This document shows, one piece after another, positions 1 to 10,400 of a stretch of 64,000 nucleotides of DNA. The position numbers and the translations under genes were made by a program. The notes beneath the pieces are model-generated. The model was not told where the DNA came from. It worked only from the letters and a program-made list of their open reading frames with translations, and searched no databases. The number at the start of each line of letters is the position of its first letter. The stretch's first letter is position 1. The stretch is from CAIKLP01 sp039798705 (GTDB taxonomy: Bacteria; Bacteroidota; Bacteroidia; Sphingobacteriales; Sphingobacteriaceae), in contig JBDKFN010000001.1 of NCBI GenBank assembly GCA_039798705.1, forward strand, positions 42,952-106,951, in the 5' to 3' direction.

Positions 1-3000
1 ATGGTCACAACCTGCAGCATTGGTTACCGTTACCATATAAGTACCAGCGGTATTTACACGAATGGTTTGAGTGGTTGCACCGGTGCTCCAAAGGTAAGTA
101 GCGCCTGCGTTTCCAGCATCTAATAAATAATTAGAACCTTCACAAATTGTAATATCCGCACCTAAATTAACAGTAGGACTAGCGAATACTTTTAAGTAAC
201 GACGAATAATGGTATCACAACCCGTGCTATTATTTTTAACAGAAGCAGTGAAAATTAGTGTGCTATCTATATCAGATGAAGAAGCAATATAACGAACATT
301 TAAGCCGCTTACGTTAACTGCTCCTACTGGGTTTGCGCCAGTTAATGTTTTAACTGTTACATTATTTACCGTCCAAGTTGTTCCGAAATCGGCGGCGTTA
401 AAACCTGTTGGCGGAATAAATGAATAAGTCATGGTATCTAAAATACATGCTGCATCAAAATTTGAAATGGTACCAGCATTATATACACCTTGATATGGCG
501 CTGCTTTAGCAAAACCAGATCCTGCAGGAAGTGCAACCGGTGTAACCGTTACAGGCACTCTGCTTGAAGGACATCCAGATTGTCCAACACTTACTTTCCA
601 GTCATAGAAATAGTAATGGTATTGTGGGTATCCTGTAAATGTATGACCAGTTAATACAATATTATTTCCTGGGTTTGCATATGGATAACTTGAACCCGCA
701 GTATTTCTATATAAGTTTACATTGGTAGTACCTGTGTTTGCATCTATGCGATAATTACCAGCAGGTAAAGTTAAGTTTAGTGGTAAGAATACTTTAGCAC
801 CAGACACCGCTGTAATAGTAAAGTTAAAGGTATAAAGTGTAGTAGTATTTGCACCATCACGAATACGAATACCCACTACTCCAGAAGCACTTGGGAATAC
901 CGCTATTGAATCTATTTTAACAGTGTTGTTTACCGTAAATAAAACTTGATAAGTATATAAGTTGGTTAAAGCACCCGCACCAATTGAAGTGTTCAATGGA
1001 CCTAAACTACTTTTCACCATTGTAGAAGTTGTTGCTTCTGCATAGAAGGTAGTAGGAGCAGTAATTGCAGGTGTTATTAAACTGTCTTTATTGCCTATTG
1101 CAGTACCGCCATTAGGTGTATTAAACCATAATATACTAGCAGTCGAAGTAGCTTTTAAAATAGCACTTCCACCTGCACAACTTGCTTTTAAAACAGTTAC
1201 GGTTGGTGCTGCTGGAACTGCATAAATAACAGTGTTCATACTCACGCTATCATTTGTTGCATCAATATCACCACTTAAGTTAATATAAGCTTTAATAGTT
1301 GCTGCACCTGTTGCAGCAGCAGAATTATAACTCTTAATAGTAATGGTATCTATTTGATTTGGTAAAATAGAACCTGTAAAGGTATTGCTTACTGAAGTAT
1401 TAATTGCGCCTTTAATTTGCGCACCCATTGTAAAACTAGTTTGCGTTGCAGTTCCTAAATTTTGAACAGCAATTACAATACTATCTGTAGCATTACCACA
1501 AAGTGCAGTAGCCGTAGGATACAATATACTTAATACTTTCAGCTCTTTTGCAGGAGGTAAAAACTCATCTGCGCCAATACAAGGTGTACTTATATTTCTA
1601 GCATCGCCATCAATATCTGTTGTAATACCAACAATGTTTGTTCCTTTTTGATATAAACCAGTTCCTTGCGCATGTAAGTTAATTGCTGAAATATGGTTAG
1701 GTGTATTGTTTAATGAATTGTTATTTGCATTAGTCAAAGATTTTAAATCTGCTAATGTCAATAAGTCTGTGCTCAAGAAACCAAGTTTTCCTTGCAAGCC
1801 AGACACATAAAAATTGTTGTAATTAAAATTAGTAAAGGCTGTATCGGTAACTTCAGAATACAATGCATAAGCATATGAAGTATCAGATGTATTAGCCAAT
1901 GAGTTGTTAAATGAATTGTTCCTGATATCAAGCGAACCCGCGCCCAAACCTAAGTGTAGCGCAGCACTGATGTCAGGTGTGCTTCCTGTGGTTTGTGCAA
2001 TATTTCCAGATAAACTAACCGAATTGTAATACAATTTTAAACCAGTTGTATTGCGAATACTGATACCTACATTGGCAGTCGAATTCAAATTCGGAGAACC
2101 ACCACCAGTCATATTACCAACAAAGTTGTTGATGATGCTGATATTTTCGTTTTGTTTATTGGTGCGGATTTCAATACCTCTACCACCAAAAGCACCAGAG
2201 CCTGAAGCAACTTTTTCAATTTTATTATTTTTTATTATACCGTTTTTAAATCCGCTATAAATTGCAATTCCCCATGCTTGTTGAGAAGCAGTATTGATGA
2301 TGTTCTTAATGGTGTTACTTGAAATAGCACTGTTTTTAGTTTGGTCCAATACAATTCCATACAATCTTAATTGATCAGCTACCACGTCACTTCCAATCGT
2401 GTTGCCAGTTATGATAACACTGTCTGATGGTGTTGCTGTAGCACCACCAACATATAATCCAACAGAACCCCTAATTATGGTGTTGTTGGTGATTTTTATA
2501 TTCTTATTGCTTTCTCCTGCAGAATAAGGCAAACTTAAGCCGCCGATATGGATTGGAATAGTGTTTGCACCGGTTCCACCAATAATTTTACAATTATTTA
2601 AAGTAAAGTTTTCTACTCCTGCATTATTTCCTAAACTGATTAATTGAATCGTAGCGTTTCCAGAACTAGTGGTATTATTATCAAATGTTAAATATGAACC
2701 GGTACCGTTATAGCTTCCATCTATTTTAACCCTATCAGCACCATTAATTCTAATTAAACCTCCAATGTAAGCACCTGCAATAGTTCTAAGCGTATCACCG
2801 TTTGATTTAATTGTAATGTTATATCCACTACCTGCAGTTTCTGCATAATAATTCAATGCATTTGTTCCGTCTTCGGTTAAATTTGAAGTAACCACAATGT
2901 TGACATTACCTCCCAATAAATTATTATTTAAATATTCAAACACACCACCCGCTTTTGTTAAACTGGCAAAAGCTTTACCAGTTCCAACCAATAATGTACC

Positions 3001-6000
3001 TGAAACACCAGTACCAATTCGGTATTTATTAGGTGTTCCAATAATTGGGAAGTTATTGCTTGTAAGGGCTACGCTGGTTGCATCTAAGCTAAATTGCACT
3101 TCTGCATTAGTAGATACCGCAGCAGTATTATCTTGTGCTACTACAAAATATTGAATTTCATTATTTACAGCAACTGCCGATCTTAATAAACTGTAATCGA
3201 TTACAAAATTATAAGGTGATGTTTTATTGGTTGCAATTACATATTTCCAACCATTAGCTGCTGCTGTATTTCCAGCATAGGTATTGGAGTCTGTAGATTT
3301 TTTGTAATATAAACGTGGGCGTTTTAAAAACGCTGTATCAACACCCATTGAATCTGTGATGGTTGCAAATGCATTTAAAGTATAATTACTTGTACTTGCA
3401 GTATTTAAAATTGGTGCGAATTTAATAGTTGGACCAGAGAAATCTCCACCTTGCTCATATGCACCAATACTTGGGTTTGAACCACTTCTGGCAATACCTT
3501 TAATGTCTGTAGATACTTGAGGAATTGGTGTACCTGCAGCTAATAATGGAGAACCTGTTTTAGGTATTACCAACTTTGTTAAGTTAAACAATGGATCTCC
3601 GTCCACACTATTTTGGTCATATGTGGCTGAATTTGCAGTTTTCCATGCAGCTAAATTTGCATAAGTAGTAGTTCCATATTGTCCATAAGTAACACCAGAA
3701 TTTCCATTAAAGTGGTTGTAATTAGAAATGATGGTACTGGTTGTTGCAGCAAAATACATTATAACTCTAGTGCCAGTTCCACTAACTCTATTGATATTAA
3801 TGGTATTGTTTTTGAATTGCAAATTGGTTGCAGCTGATGATTGATAAACACCATAGACTGTTCCAGCTCCCGATCCAGCAATGTCAATGGTATTATTAAA
3901 GTACCATGAACCATCTGCTCCAGGGTTGTATATAGCATAAACAGTACCAGAGCCACCAATGTTATAAACAGCATTGTTTGCAAAAATATTTTCGTTACCT
4001 ACTGTTGCATCTGCAGCAGAATACAATATATATGAAGTAGCTGTACCCGTATAACCCGTTGGAAAAGGACTGTGAATTTTATTATTACGGTAACTCACAT
4101 TTCTTGCTCCGGCACCAATATAAGTTCCATAAAAAGTAGAAATATTTAATGTTCTTGTTGGTCGTGCAATTTCATTGTTTTCAAAAATTAAACTATCCGT
4201 TCCTAAAAGATAAGCTGAATAAACATAACCATCGATTAATTTATTATTACGCACTACGTTTCCAACTGCCGATGTTAAATCGGTTGAACTTCCATAAATT
4301 GTAAATAAATAATAGCCTCCAGTGAAAACATTGTTTTCAATCGTATTATACCTGAAACGCCCTGCGGTTGTGGCTGACGAAGCACTGCCACTCATGGCAA
4401 ATGCAGCAAAAGTGCTTGTAATTTTATCTTGCGTAATATTTACTTTGTTTCTTTTGATGGTATTATAATCACCCTCTCTTAAGTTAATTCCAAAACCTGC
4501 AGTACCATTTACATTGATCACAAAACTATCAATGGTAGTATAGTTTACTTTATATAAATTAATGCCGTTTGTGGTAGTATTAATTACTGCGCCGTTTCCA
4601 TTTACTTTTAAAGTATTGATTGCAGACAAACCAGTTATGTTTTGCAAAGTAAAACCTGCATATGGACCCGATGCCGGATTTACATTTATCACAACTGGCC
4701 CACACACACCATTGGCACTCAATATATCAGCAACCGCTGTAATACTAGTAAAATCAGCACCTGTAGCACCTACTGTATATGTTCCTGTTAAACCCGATCT
4801 GAAATTATTTAAGATTACCGTATCGTTTAATGGATTGGCATCGGTACCATTGTTTGGTAGTGAGGTATAAACTTTTAAATTATAAATAGTGTTTGCAGTT
4901 ACGTTAAAAGTGCCTACTGTAATTACTGTATCCGAATTACTTAAAATTGGACTGGTAAAAGTTAAAGGTGTTTGCAAAATATTATTCAAAGACCAATTTA
5001 ATTGTACCGAATTCAATGTGGTCAATCCTATGTTTTTAACACGAACACTCACCGTCGCTAAACCTGGGCAAACACCCTTAGGCGATACAAGTGCAGTAAT
5101 CATTGCATCATCATTGGCTGGTGAAAATTCATAAGCACCAATATCTGGTGTAGATGAACGAACTGCTCCTGTAATATCATCTGTAACTGCAGTTAAAGAT
5201 GTACCTGCATTGTTCAGCGCAACAGCATTAGGTTTTAAATTACCTGTTGCTGCATTGGCAATAATTGGATCAACGCTTACGCTGTTTTGATCGTATGCCG
5301 AAGACATGTATGCTTTCCAAGTGGCTAATGTTGCTTGAGCTGCAGAATGGTAAGCGATGTTATTTACTCCAGTACCAACTACAGCTGTATTAACATATAA
5401 GTTGTTATAATTACTAATTGGTATAGTTGTAGCTGTTCCGAAATAAAGCGCATATTTAGCGCCACTTCCACCTTTACTAATTGAAAAAATATTGTTCTTT
5501 AATTCTATACCCGTTGCTAACGTAGACTGGTAAAAACCGTACACTAAACCAGCCGTTGCGCTTGGGTTGTCAATGTAAAGTGTATTATTATAATAGTAAC
5601 AATAATCAGAACCAATATTGTATATACAATATTGCGAACCGCCAGTATTTAAATTATACAAAGCATTATTGATAATTAAATTTGGTTTTGCTACTGTACC
5701 ATCTGTTGAACTTAAATATATTCCATAAAAAGCAGAAGTTCCAGTTGGTGTATTAAATAAATCGTGAATGCGATTTCCTTTAATTAATAATTGTTGGCCT
5801 CCTCCAGCAACATAAACTCCATAACCAGATGAGGTAATCAATCTATTTAAACGATGAAAATTGTTGCTTACAAATTGTAAACTATCATGACCATATAAAT
5901 AAGTTCCATAAGTATAGTAATCACGAATAATGTTGTTTTTTATTTGATTACCAAACATGTTGGCAATGGTTGTACTTCCATATGCAGCAATACCAAAGTA

Positions 6001-7317
6001 TCCCCCAGAAATATCATTGTTTAAAATTTTATTGTATCTGGCAGTGGTTGCAGTGCTATAGCTGCTGGTTGAACCCGAAATAACGATACCACCGAAAGTA
6101 GTTCCAGTACCAGTTTGGTCACCAATAATTTTACAATTTTTTATGGTATTATAATTACAATCACCCATCGATACCACATAGCCTTTTGTAGAATTTGCAT
6201 GTGCTTCAAAAGTCATACTGTCTATGGTGATGTAGTTTGAATTTCTAATTTGTAATATATAATCTGGTTTAGTAGATGTTAGTGTATCTATTAATTTAGA
6301 ATTTGCACCATTAATTGTTATGGTATTAACAGCTGATGTTCCACTTACATTTAAAAAACTAAGTGAACCAACATAGGTGCCTTTTTTTACATTTAAAACT
6401 ACAGGCCCAGTAACACCACAATTTACTGAAGAAATAAAATCAGCAAATGAAGTAAAGTTAGTTGCTGAAGGTGATAAGGTAGGGTTCATGGTATAAGTAC
6501 CTGCAGCCAATTGCGGCCTTGGTCTAACTTTTACCGGAACAGAATAAGAACTCACCGAAGAACAAGTAGATTTACAACGATAATAAGAAGGTACTGATCC
6601 CAATGCAGATGTTGCACTAACATTTGTAGCACCAGTAATATCTGTCCAGCTTAAACTATCTGCCGAAACTTGCCATTGATAAGTTAAGCCTGTACCAAAA
6701 GTGTTTCCTGTTAAACTCAAATTGAAATTAACCGTTGGACAAATATAGGTAGATGATGCAACTGTTGTTCCTGCCACTGGTGGTGTGGTACATGCAACAT
6801 TGTCCATAATAGTTACGGTATAATCTTCCGTTTCTCCACCACCAAAAGAAGTACATGGATCTGTTGCGCCATTCGGTGATGATGCTAACCTAGAACGAAT
6901 TCGCATACCCGTTTGACCAGATACTGCATTTGTTGGAATAGTAATATTGATATTTCCTGTTTGACCAACAGCATAAACTTGTGTCCATTCAGAAGCATCA
7001 TATACAAAATCATGATTGAAGTCAATCCATACAGAAACCTTGTTATCACTGGTTCCTGTACTAACTACACTCATATTATAAGATAAACCTTTGATGAGCG
7101 TTGCGGTGAATGTAGTTGTTGGATAATTAGTATACGATGGAACTGCACAAGTTGTTCCAGAACTATTACTAATAGTTGAGAATACCACATTTGATATACA
7201 TGGCGAAGCCGATGTGTGTGGTGCTGTACAGTATTGTGCTTTAGCGCTATTGCTAGTTATTAAATTAACCGTTAAAAAAACAAAAGCAATAAAAAAGAAA
7301 CGTAAAAGTTTTTTCAT
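1..7317 (-). CDS. Giant modular surface protein, C-terminus cut by window edge
   Basis: Reading from an ATG at 7317 the frame is open to base 1 at every place I checked, giving about 2439 codons without a stop, so the C-terminus lies outside the window. Residues 1-27 are a Sec signal peptide (cleavage likely after AKA, before Q). A GEVED-type domain ends near residue 160 (GGGETEDYTVTI) and an Ig-like domain follows to about 265. Three right-handed beta-helix blocks follow, rich in NN-x-I rungs. They end at motifs DIGAYE (about 725), SIGAYE (about 1290) and IGADEF (about 1915), with CARDB/Ig-like linkers between. The last visible residues form an Ig-like unit with WSTGATTQT, the unit repeated in the neighbouring giant protein. 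The role is probably that of a secreted or surface-anchored adhesin or polysaccharide-binding protein. A T9SS tail is expected beyond the edge but not seen. Substrate unknown. Confidence 0.85.
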   Translation of the reverse strand, partial: MKKLLRFFFIAFVFLTVNLITSNSAKAQYCTAPHTSASPCISNVVFSTISNSSGTTCAVPSYTNYPTTTFTATLIKGLSYNMSVVSTGTSDNKVSVWIDFNHDFVYDASEWTQVYAVGQTGNINITIPTNAVSGQTGMRIRSRLASSPNGATDPCTSFGGGETEDYTVTIMDNVACTTPPVAGTTVASSTYICPTVNFNLSLTGNTFGTGLTYQWQVSADSLSWTDITGATNVSATSALGSVPSYYRCKSTCSSVSSYSVPVKVRPRPQLAAGTYTMNPTLSPSATNFTSFADFISSVNCGVTGPVVLNVKKGTYVGSLSFLNVSGTSAVNTITINGANSKLIDTLTSTKPDYILQIRNSNYITIDSMTFEAHANSTKGYVVSMGDCNYNTIKNCKIIGDQTGTGTTFGGIVISGSTSSYSTATTARYNKILNNDISGGYFGIAAYGSTTIANMFGNQIKNNIIRDYYTYGTYLYGHDSLQFVSNNFHRLNRLITSSGYGVYVAGGGQQLLIKGNRIHDLFNTPTGTSAFYGIYLSSTDGTVAKPNLIINNALYNLNTGGSQYCIYNIGSDYCYYYNNTLYIDNPSATAGLVYGFYQSTLATGIELKNNIFSISKGGSGAKYALYFGTATTIPISNYNNLYVNTAVVGTGVNNIAYHSAAQATLATWKAYMSSAYDQNSVSVDPIIANAATGNLKPNAVALNNAGTSLTAVTDDITGAVRSSTPDIGAYEFSPANDDAMITALVSPKGVCPGLATVSVRVKNIGLTTLNSVQLNWSLNNILQTPLTFTSPILSNSDTVITVGTFNVTANTIYNLKVYTSLPNNGTDANPLNDTVILNNFRSGLTGTYTVGATGADFTSITAVADILSANGVCGPVVINVNPASGPYAGFTLQNITGLSAINTLKVNGNGAVINTTTNGINLYKVNYTTIDSFVINVNGTAGFGINLREGDYNTIKRNKVNITQDKITSTFAAFAMSGSASSATTAGRFRYNTIENNVFTGGYYLFTIYGSSTDLTSAVGNVVRNNKLIDGYVYSAYLLGTDSLIFENNEIARPTRTLNISTFYGTYIGAGARNVSYRNNKIHSPFPTGYTGTATSYILYSAADATVGNENIFANNAVYNIGGSGTVYAIYNPGADGSWYFNNTIDIAGSGAGTVYGVYQSSAATNLQFKNNTININRVSGTGTRVIMYFAATTSTIISNYNHFNGNSGVTYGQYGTTTYANLAAWKTANSATYDQNSVDGDPLFNLTKLVIPKTGSPLLAAGTPIPQVSTDIKGIARSGSNPSIGAYEQGGDFSGPTIKFAPILNTASTSNYTLNAFATITDSMGVDTAFLKRPRLYYKKSTDSNTYAGNTAAANGWKYVIATNKTSPYNFVIDYSLLRSAVAVNNEIQYFVVAQDNTAAVSTNAEVQFSLDATSVALTSNNFPIIGTPNKYRIGTGVSGTLLVGTGKAFASLTKAGGVFEYLNNNLLGGNVNIVVTSNLTEDGTNALNYYAETAGSGYNITIKSNGDTLRTIAGAYIGGLIRINGADRVKIDGSYNGTGSYLTFDNNTTSSGNATIQLISLGNNAGVENFTLNNCKIIGGTGANTIPIHIGGLSLPYSAGESNKNIKITNNTIIRGSVGLYVGGATATPSDSVIITGNTIGSDVVADQLRLYGIVLDQTKNSAISSNTIKNIINTASQQAWGIAIYSGFKNGIIKNNKIEKVASGSGAFGGRGIEIRTNKQNENISIINNFVGNMTGGGSPNLNSTANVGISIRNTTGLKLYYNSVSLSGNIAQTTGSTPDISAALHLGLGAGSLDIRNNSFNNSLANTSDTSYAYALYSEVTDTAFTNFNYNNFYVSGLQGKLGFLSTDLLTLADLKSLTNANNNSLNNTPNHISAINLHAQGTGLYQKGTNIVGITTDIDGDARNISTPCIGADEFLPPAKELKVLSILYPTATALCGNATDSIVIAVQNLGTATQTSFTMGAQIKGAINTSVSNTFTGSILPNQIDTITIKSYNSAAATGAATIKAYINLSGDIDATNDSVSMNTVIYAVPAAPTVTVLKASCAGGSAILKATSTASILWFNTPNGGTAIGNKDSLITPAITAPTTFYAEATTSTMVKSSLGPLNTSIGAGALTNLYTYQVLFTVNNTVKIDSIAVFPSASGVVGIRIRDGANTTTLYTFNFTITAVSGAKVFLPLNLTLPAGNYRIDANTGTTNVNLYRNTAGSSYPYANPGNNIVLTGHTFTGYPQYHYYFYDWKVSVGQSGCPSSRVPVTVTPVALPAGSGFAKAAPYQGVYNAGTISNFDAACILDTMTYSFIPPTGFNAADFGTTWTVNNVTVKTLTGANPVGAVNVSGLNVRYIASSSDIDSTLIFTASVKNNSTGCDTIIRRYLKVFASPTVNLGADITICEGSNYLLDAGNAGATYLWSTGATTQTIRVNTAGTYMVTVTNAAGCDH

Positions 7318-7450
7318 AAAAATAGGGTTGATAACTATTAAATGTAATCATTATTTCTATTCAAACAATAATAATTACCTGAAATTTTTCTTTTAATAGA
7401 TTTTAAATGTTTGTTCAAACACTTTTTTAGATAATTCCACTAAAAACAAA

Positions 7451-7480
7451 AAAGGCGACCTATTGCTAGGTCGCCTTTTC
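7451..7480 (-). terminator. Rho-independent terminator of the giant gene at 7499-17725
   Basis: An 11-bp perfect stem (7451-7461 with 7468-7478) with a 6-nt loop has a GC-rich core GGCGACC. Read on the minus strand it is followed by an A/T-rich run. It lies about 20 bp past the stop of the upstream giant gene, so the two giant genes probably form separate transcription units. The 130 bp from here to the start of the first giant gene is AT-rich and shows no clear TAnnTTTG element. Confidence 0.85.
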
Positions 7481-7498
7481 AATTTATGCTTTTAACGA

Positions 7499-10400
7499 TT
7501 ATCTGTTTGCGATATCAATCACTCTCAAGATCGCTACTTGACCGTCTACAATTAAACGAACCATGTAAACTCCACTTGCATTTTGATTATCACCTGCAGA
7601 GAAATCATAAGTATGTACACCTGATTCTTGGTAAGCTGAGTTAGCGATAGTGCTTACTTTTCTACCAATCATGTCGTATACTTCTAAGGTAACATTTGCA
7701 TTGCTTGGCAATTCATAGTTAATCTTAGTGTTTCCAGCGAAAGGATTCGGTGCTGCAACTAATTTGAATGCTTTAGCAAAGTCATTCGCAAATCCTGTTA
7801 CAGTTACCTGTGTTTGTGTTACTGATTTACATCCTGTTGCCACATTTGTTACAGTTAAGGTTACTGTGTAGTTACCTGGAGCACTGAATAAATGTGTTGG
7901 AGTAGATAAACTTGAAGTATTTGAAGTACTTGTTGGATCACCGAAGTTCCAAGCATAGCTTGTACCAGCTGCAGCTACTGCAGTGAATTTAACTTGTTGT
8001 CCTTTAGTTGTATCTACTACTTGTGTTGTGAATGTTGAAACAGGAACTGCTTTGTTTGTAATTACAATTGCATCGTTAGTAGTACATCCACCTACATTGG
8101 TTACTGCTACTGAGTAAGTATTTGCTAAACTAACTCTGATAGTTTGAGTTGTAGCACCAGTTGACCATAAGTAAGTTGCACCTGCGTTACCTGCATCTAA
8201 TGTAACTGTATCACTTGTACAGATATTTTGATCTGCACCTAAGTTAACCACTGGAGCTGTTTTAGGAGTTACTACAATTGTATCGTTTGTAGCACAACCG
8301 TTAGCACCTGTTACTGTTACAAAGTAAGTACCAGCTGATGAAATTGTAACTGTTTGTGTTGTTGCACCAGTTGACCACAAGAATGTGCTACCTGCGTTTC
8401 CTGCATCTAAGATAGAAGTACTACCTGGACATAATTGGAAGTCAGGACCTATACTTACAGACGGAGCTGGTAAGTTAGTGATTGCGATGGTGTCAAATAA
8501 TGTACAACCTGTTACTGTATTTACTCTTACTGAATAAGAACCAGCATTTTTAGCTTGAATTGTTCTAGTAGTAGCACCAGTTGACCATAAGTAAGTTGCA
8601 CCTGCGTTACCTGCATCTAATGTCAATGGAGCACTAGTACAAATTGCTTGGTCAGCACCTAAGTTAACTGTTGTTGGAGCTACTGAAACTACTCTAAAGG
8701 TATCTGTTGCAATACATCCACCAGCGTTTGATACAGTTAATGAATAAATACCTGTAGTTGAAACTGCTAATGTTCTAGTAGTAGCACCCGTTGACCATAA
8801 GTATGATGGGTAAGTTCCTGGATCTAATGTTCTAGTTCCACCCACACATAATCCTAAGGTATCAGCACCAATGTTGAAAGTAAATGCTGCACCAGTTGTT
8901 AAGTTGATTGAGTCAACTCCTGTTTGACCAGCTCTGTCTCTAACCACTACTTTGTACATACCAGCTGCACTTGCAACCATTGTTCTGTTTGTATTTGGAT
9001 CAATTGCGTTATTTACATACCAAGTGTAACTAGCTGCGTCTGGGTTACCAGCGTCTAATACTCTAGGTGTGTTACCGCAAATTAAACCTGTTGCAGTACC
9101 TAAGTCTACAGTAGGTAAAGGTAATACTGTTACCATTACTGTATCATTTGCTGTACAAGTACCATCACCAACTGTAACTACATATTGGTATGAACCTACA
9201 CCACCTGTTGGTGTTGCAATTGGGTTTGGAATATTCAAGGCAGATAAACCACCGTTTGTTTGTTGCGTCCAGTTATAAGTATATGGTAAAGATTGTTTCA
9301 ACATAATGTCTGTTCTAGCAGTAGTTGAATAACCTTCTGTACTCCATCCACATGCTGTAGATGACGATACATTGTCCATATAATAGTATCTAGAAATACC
9401 TGAACTATAACCTGAAGTATAGTATACATAAGGGTTAGTAGATGACGATGCAGTTCCACCATCATTGTTTGACCAACACCATGATACCACAATGTTTGAT
9501 ACCCCATCCCATACAAAGTTGGTATTGAATGGTACTGCAGATTTTGCAAAACCACCTGCAACTGGTACAAATTTTCTAGGATTAATTACTTGGGTTAAAC
9601 CTGAAGTAATATAACTAGATGTTAAATCTCCTTGTGAAGTATTACCCATACTTACAGTAAAGTCTAGCATGGTATCAGTACTTTGTGTACCTGTTGTATT
9701 CCAAGCAATGGTATTAATCACACCAGCAGTTAAACCTTTGGCTTGTAATTCTGCTGCTGTTATAATTTCTTGGTATTTCATACCGCCATAGTATCTGTAG
9801 AAACCATATACCATTGTGCTATATGCTGATGTTCCAAATGTTGGCTCGCGTTTAATAGCAGCATCAATTTGGTAACTTCCACCTGCACCAACGAAACCAT
9901 CAGGACCTGCATTTAATGCAGCTTTCAAGTATTCGTCACGGTATACATCAGATTTAGTTGTGCTTTCGTTTGCTCTTGGGCTATTGTCTTGTGCCAATAA
10001 GTTAAATCTTACAACCGATTTTCCTTGAGCTGGAATTGTTCCAGAATATACATCACCTACGTGAGTCATTACAATAGCTGTTTGTGCATTTCCGTCTTTA
10101 GTCCAGTTAATCCAAACACTATCTACTCCAGTTGTATCTTTAATTGTTGCAGAAATTGTGTGTGCAACAGAAATACAAGATGAATCTGGGGTTAAAGTAA
10201 CATTTGAAATAATTGGCGCAAAGTAATCACCTGGAGGTGCTGGTAATACTGTAATGATGTAATCTTCTGTTTCACCATAGCTATAAGTAGCACAAGCAGG
10301 AGTAGTATCAACAGATGTTTCTGAAGCTACAATTCTCATAACTGTTTTACCACCTTTAGTTCCAATTGGCAATTTCATATTTCCAATCACATTACGATCA

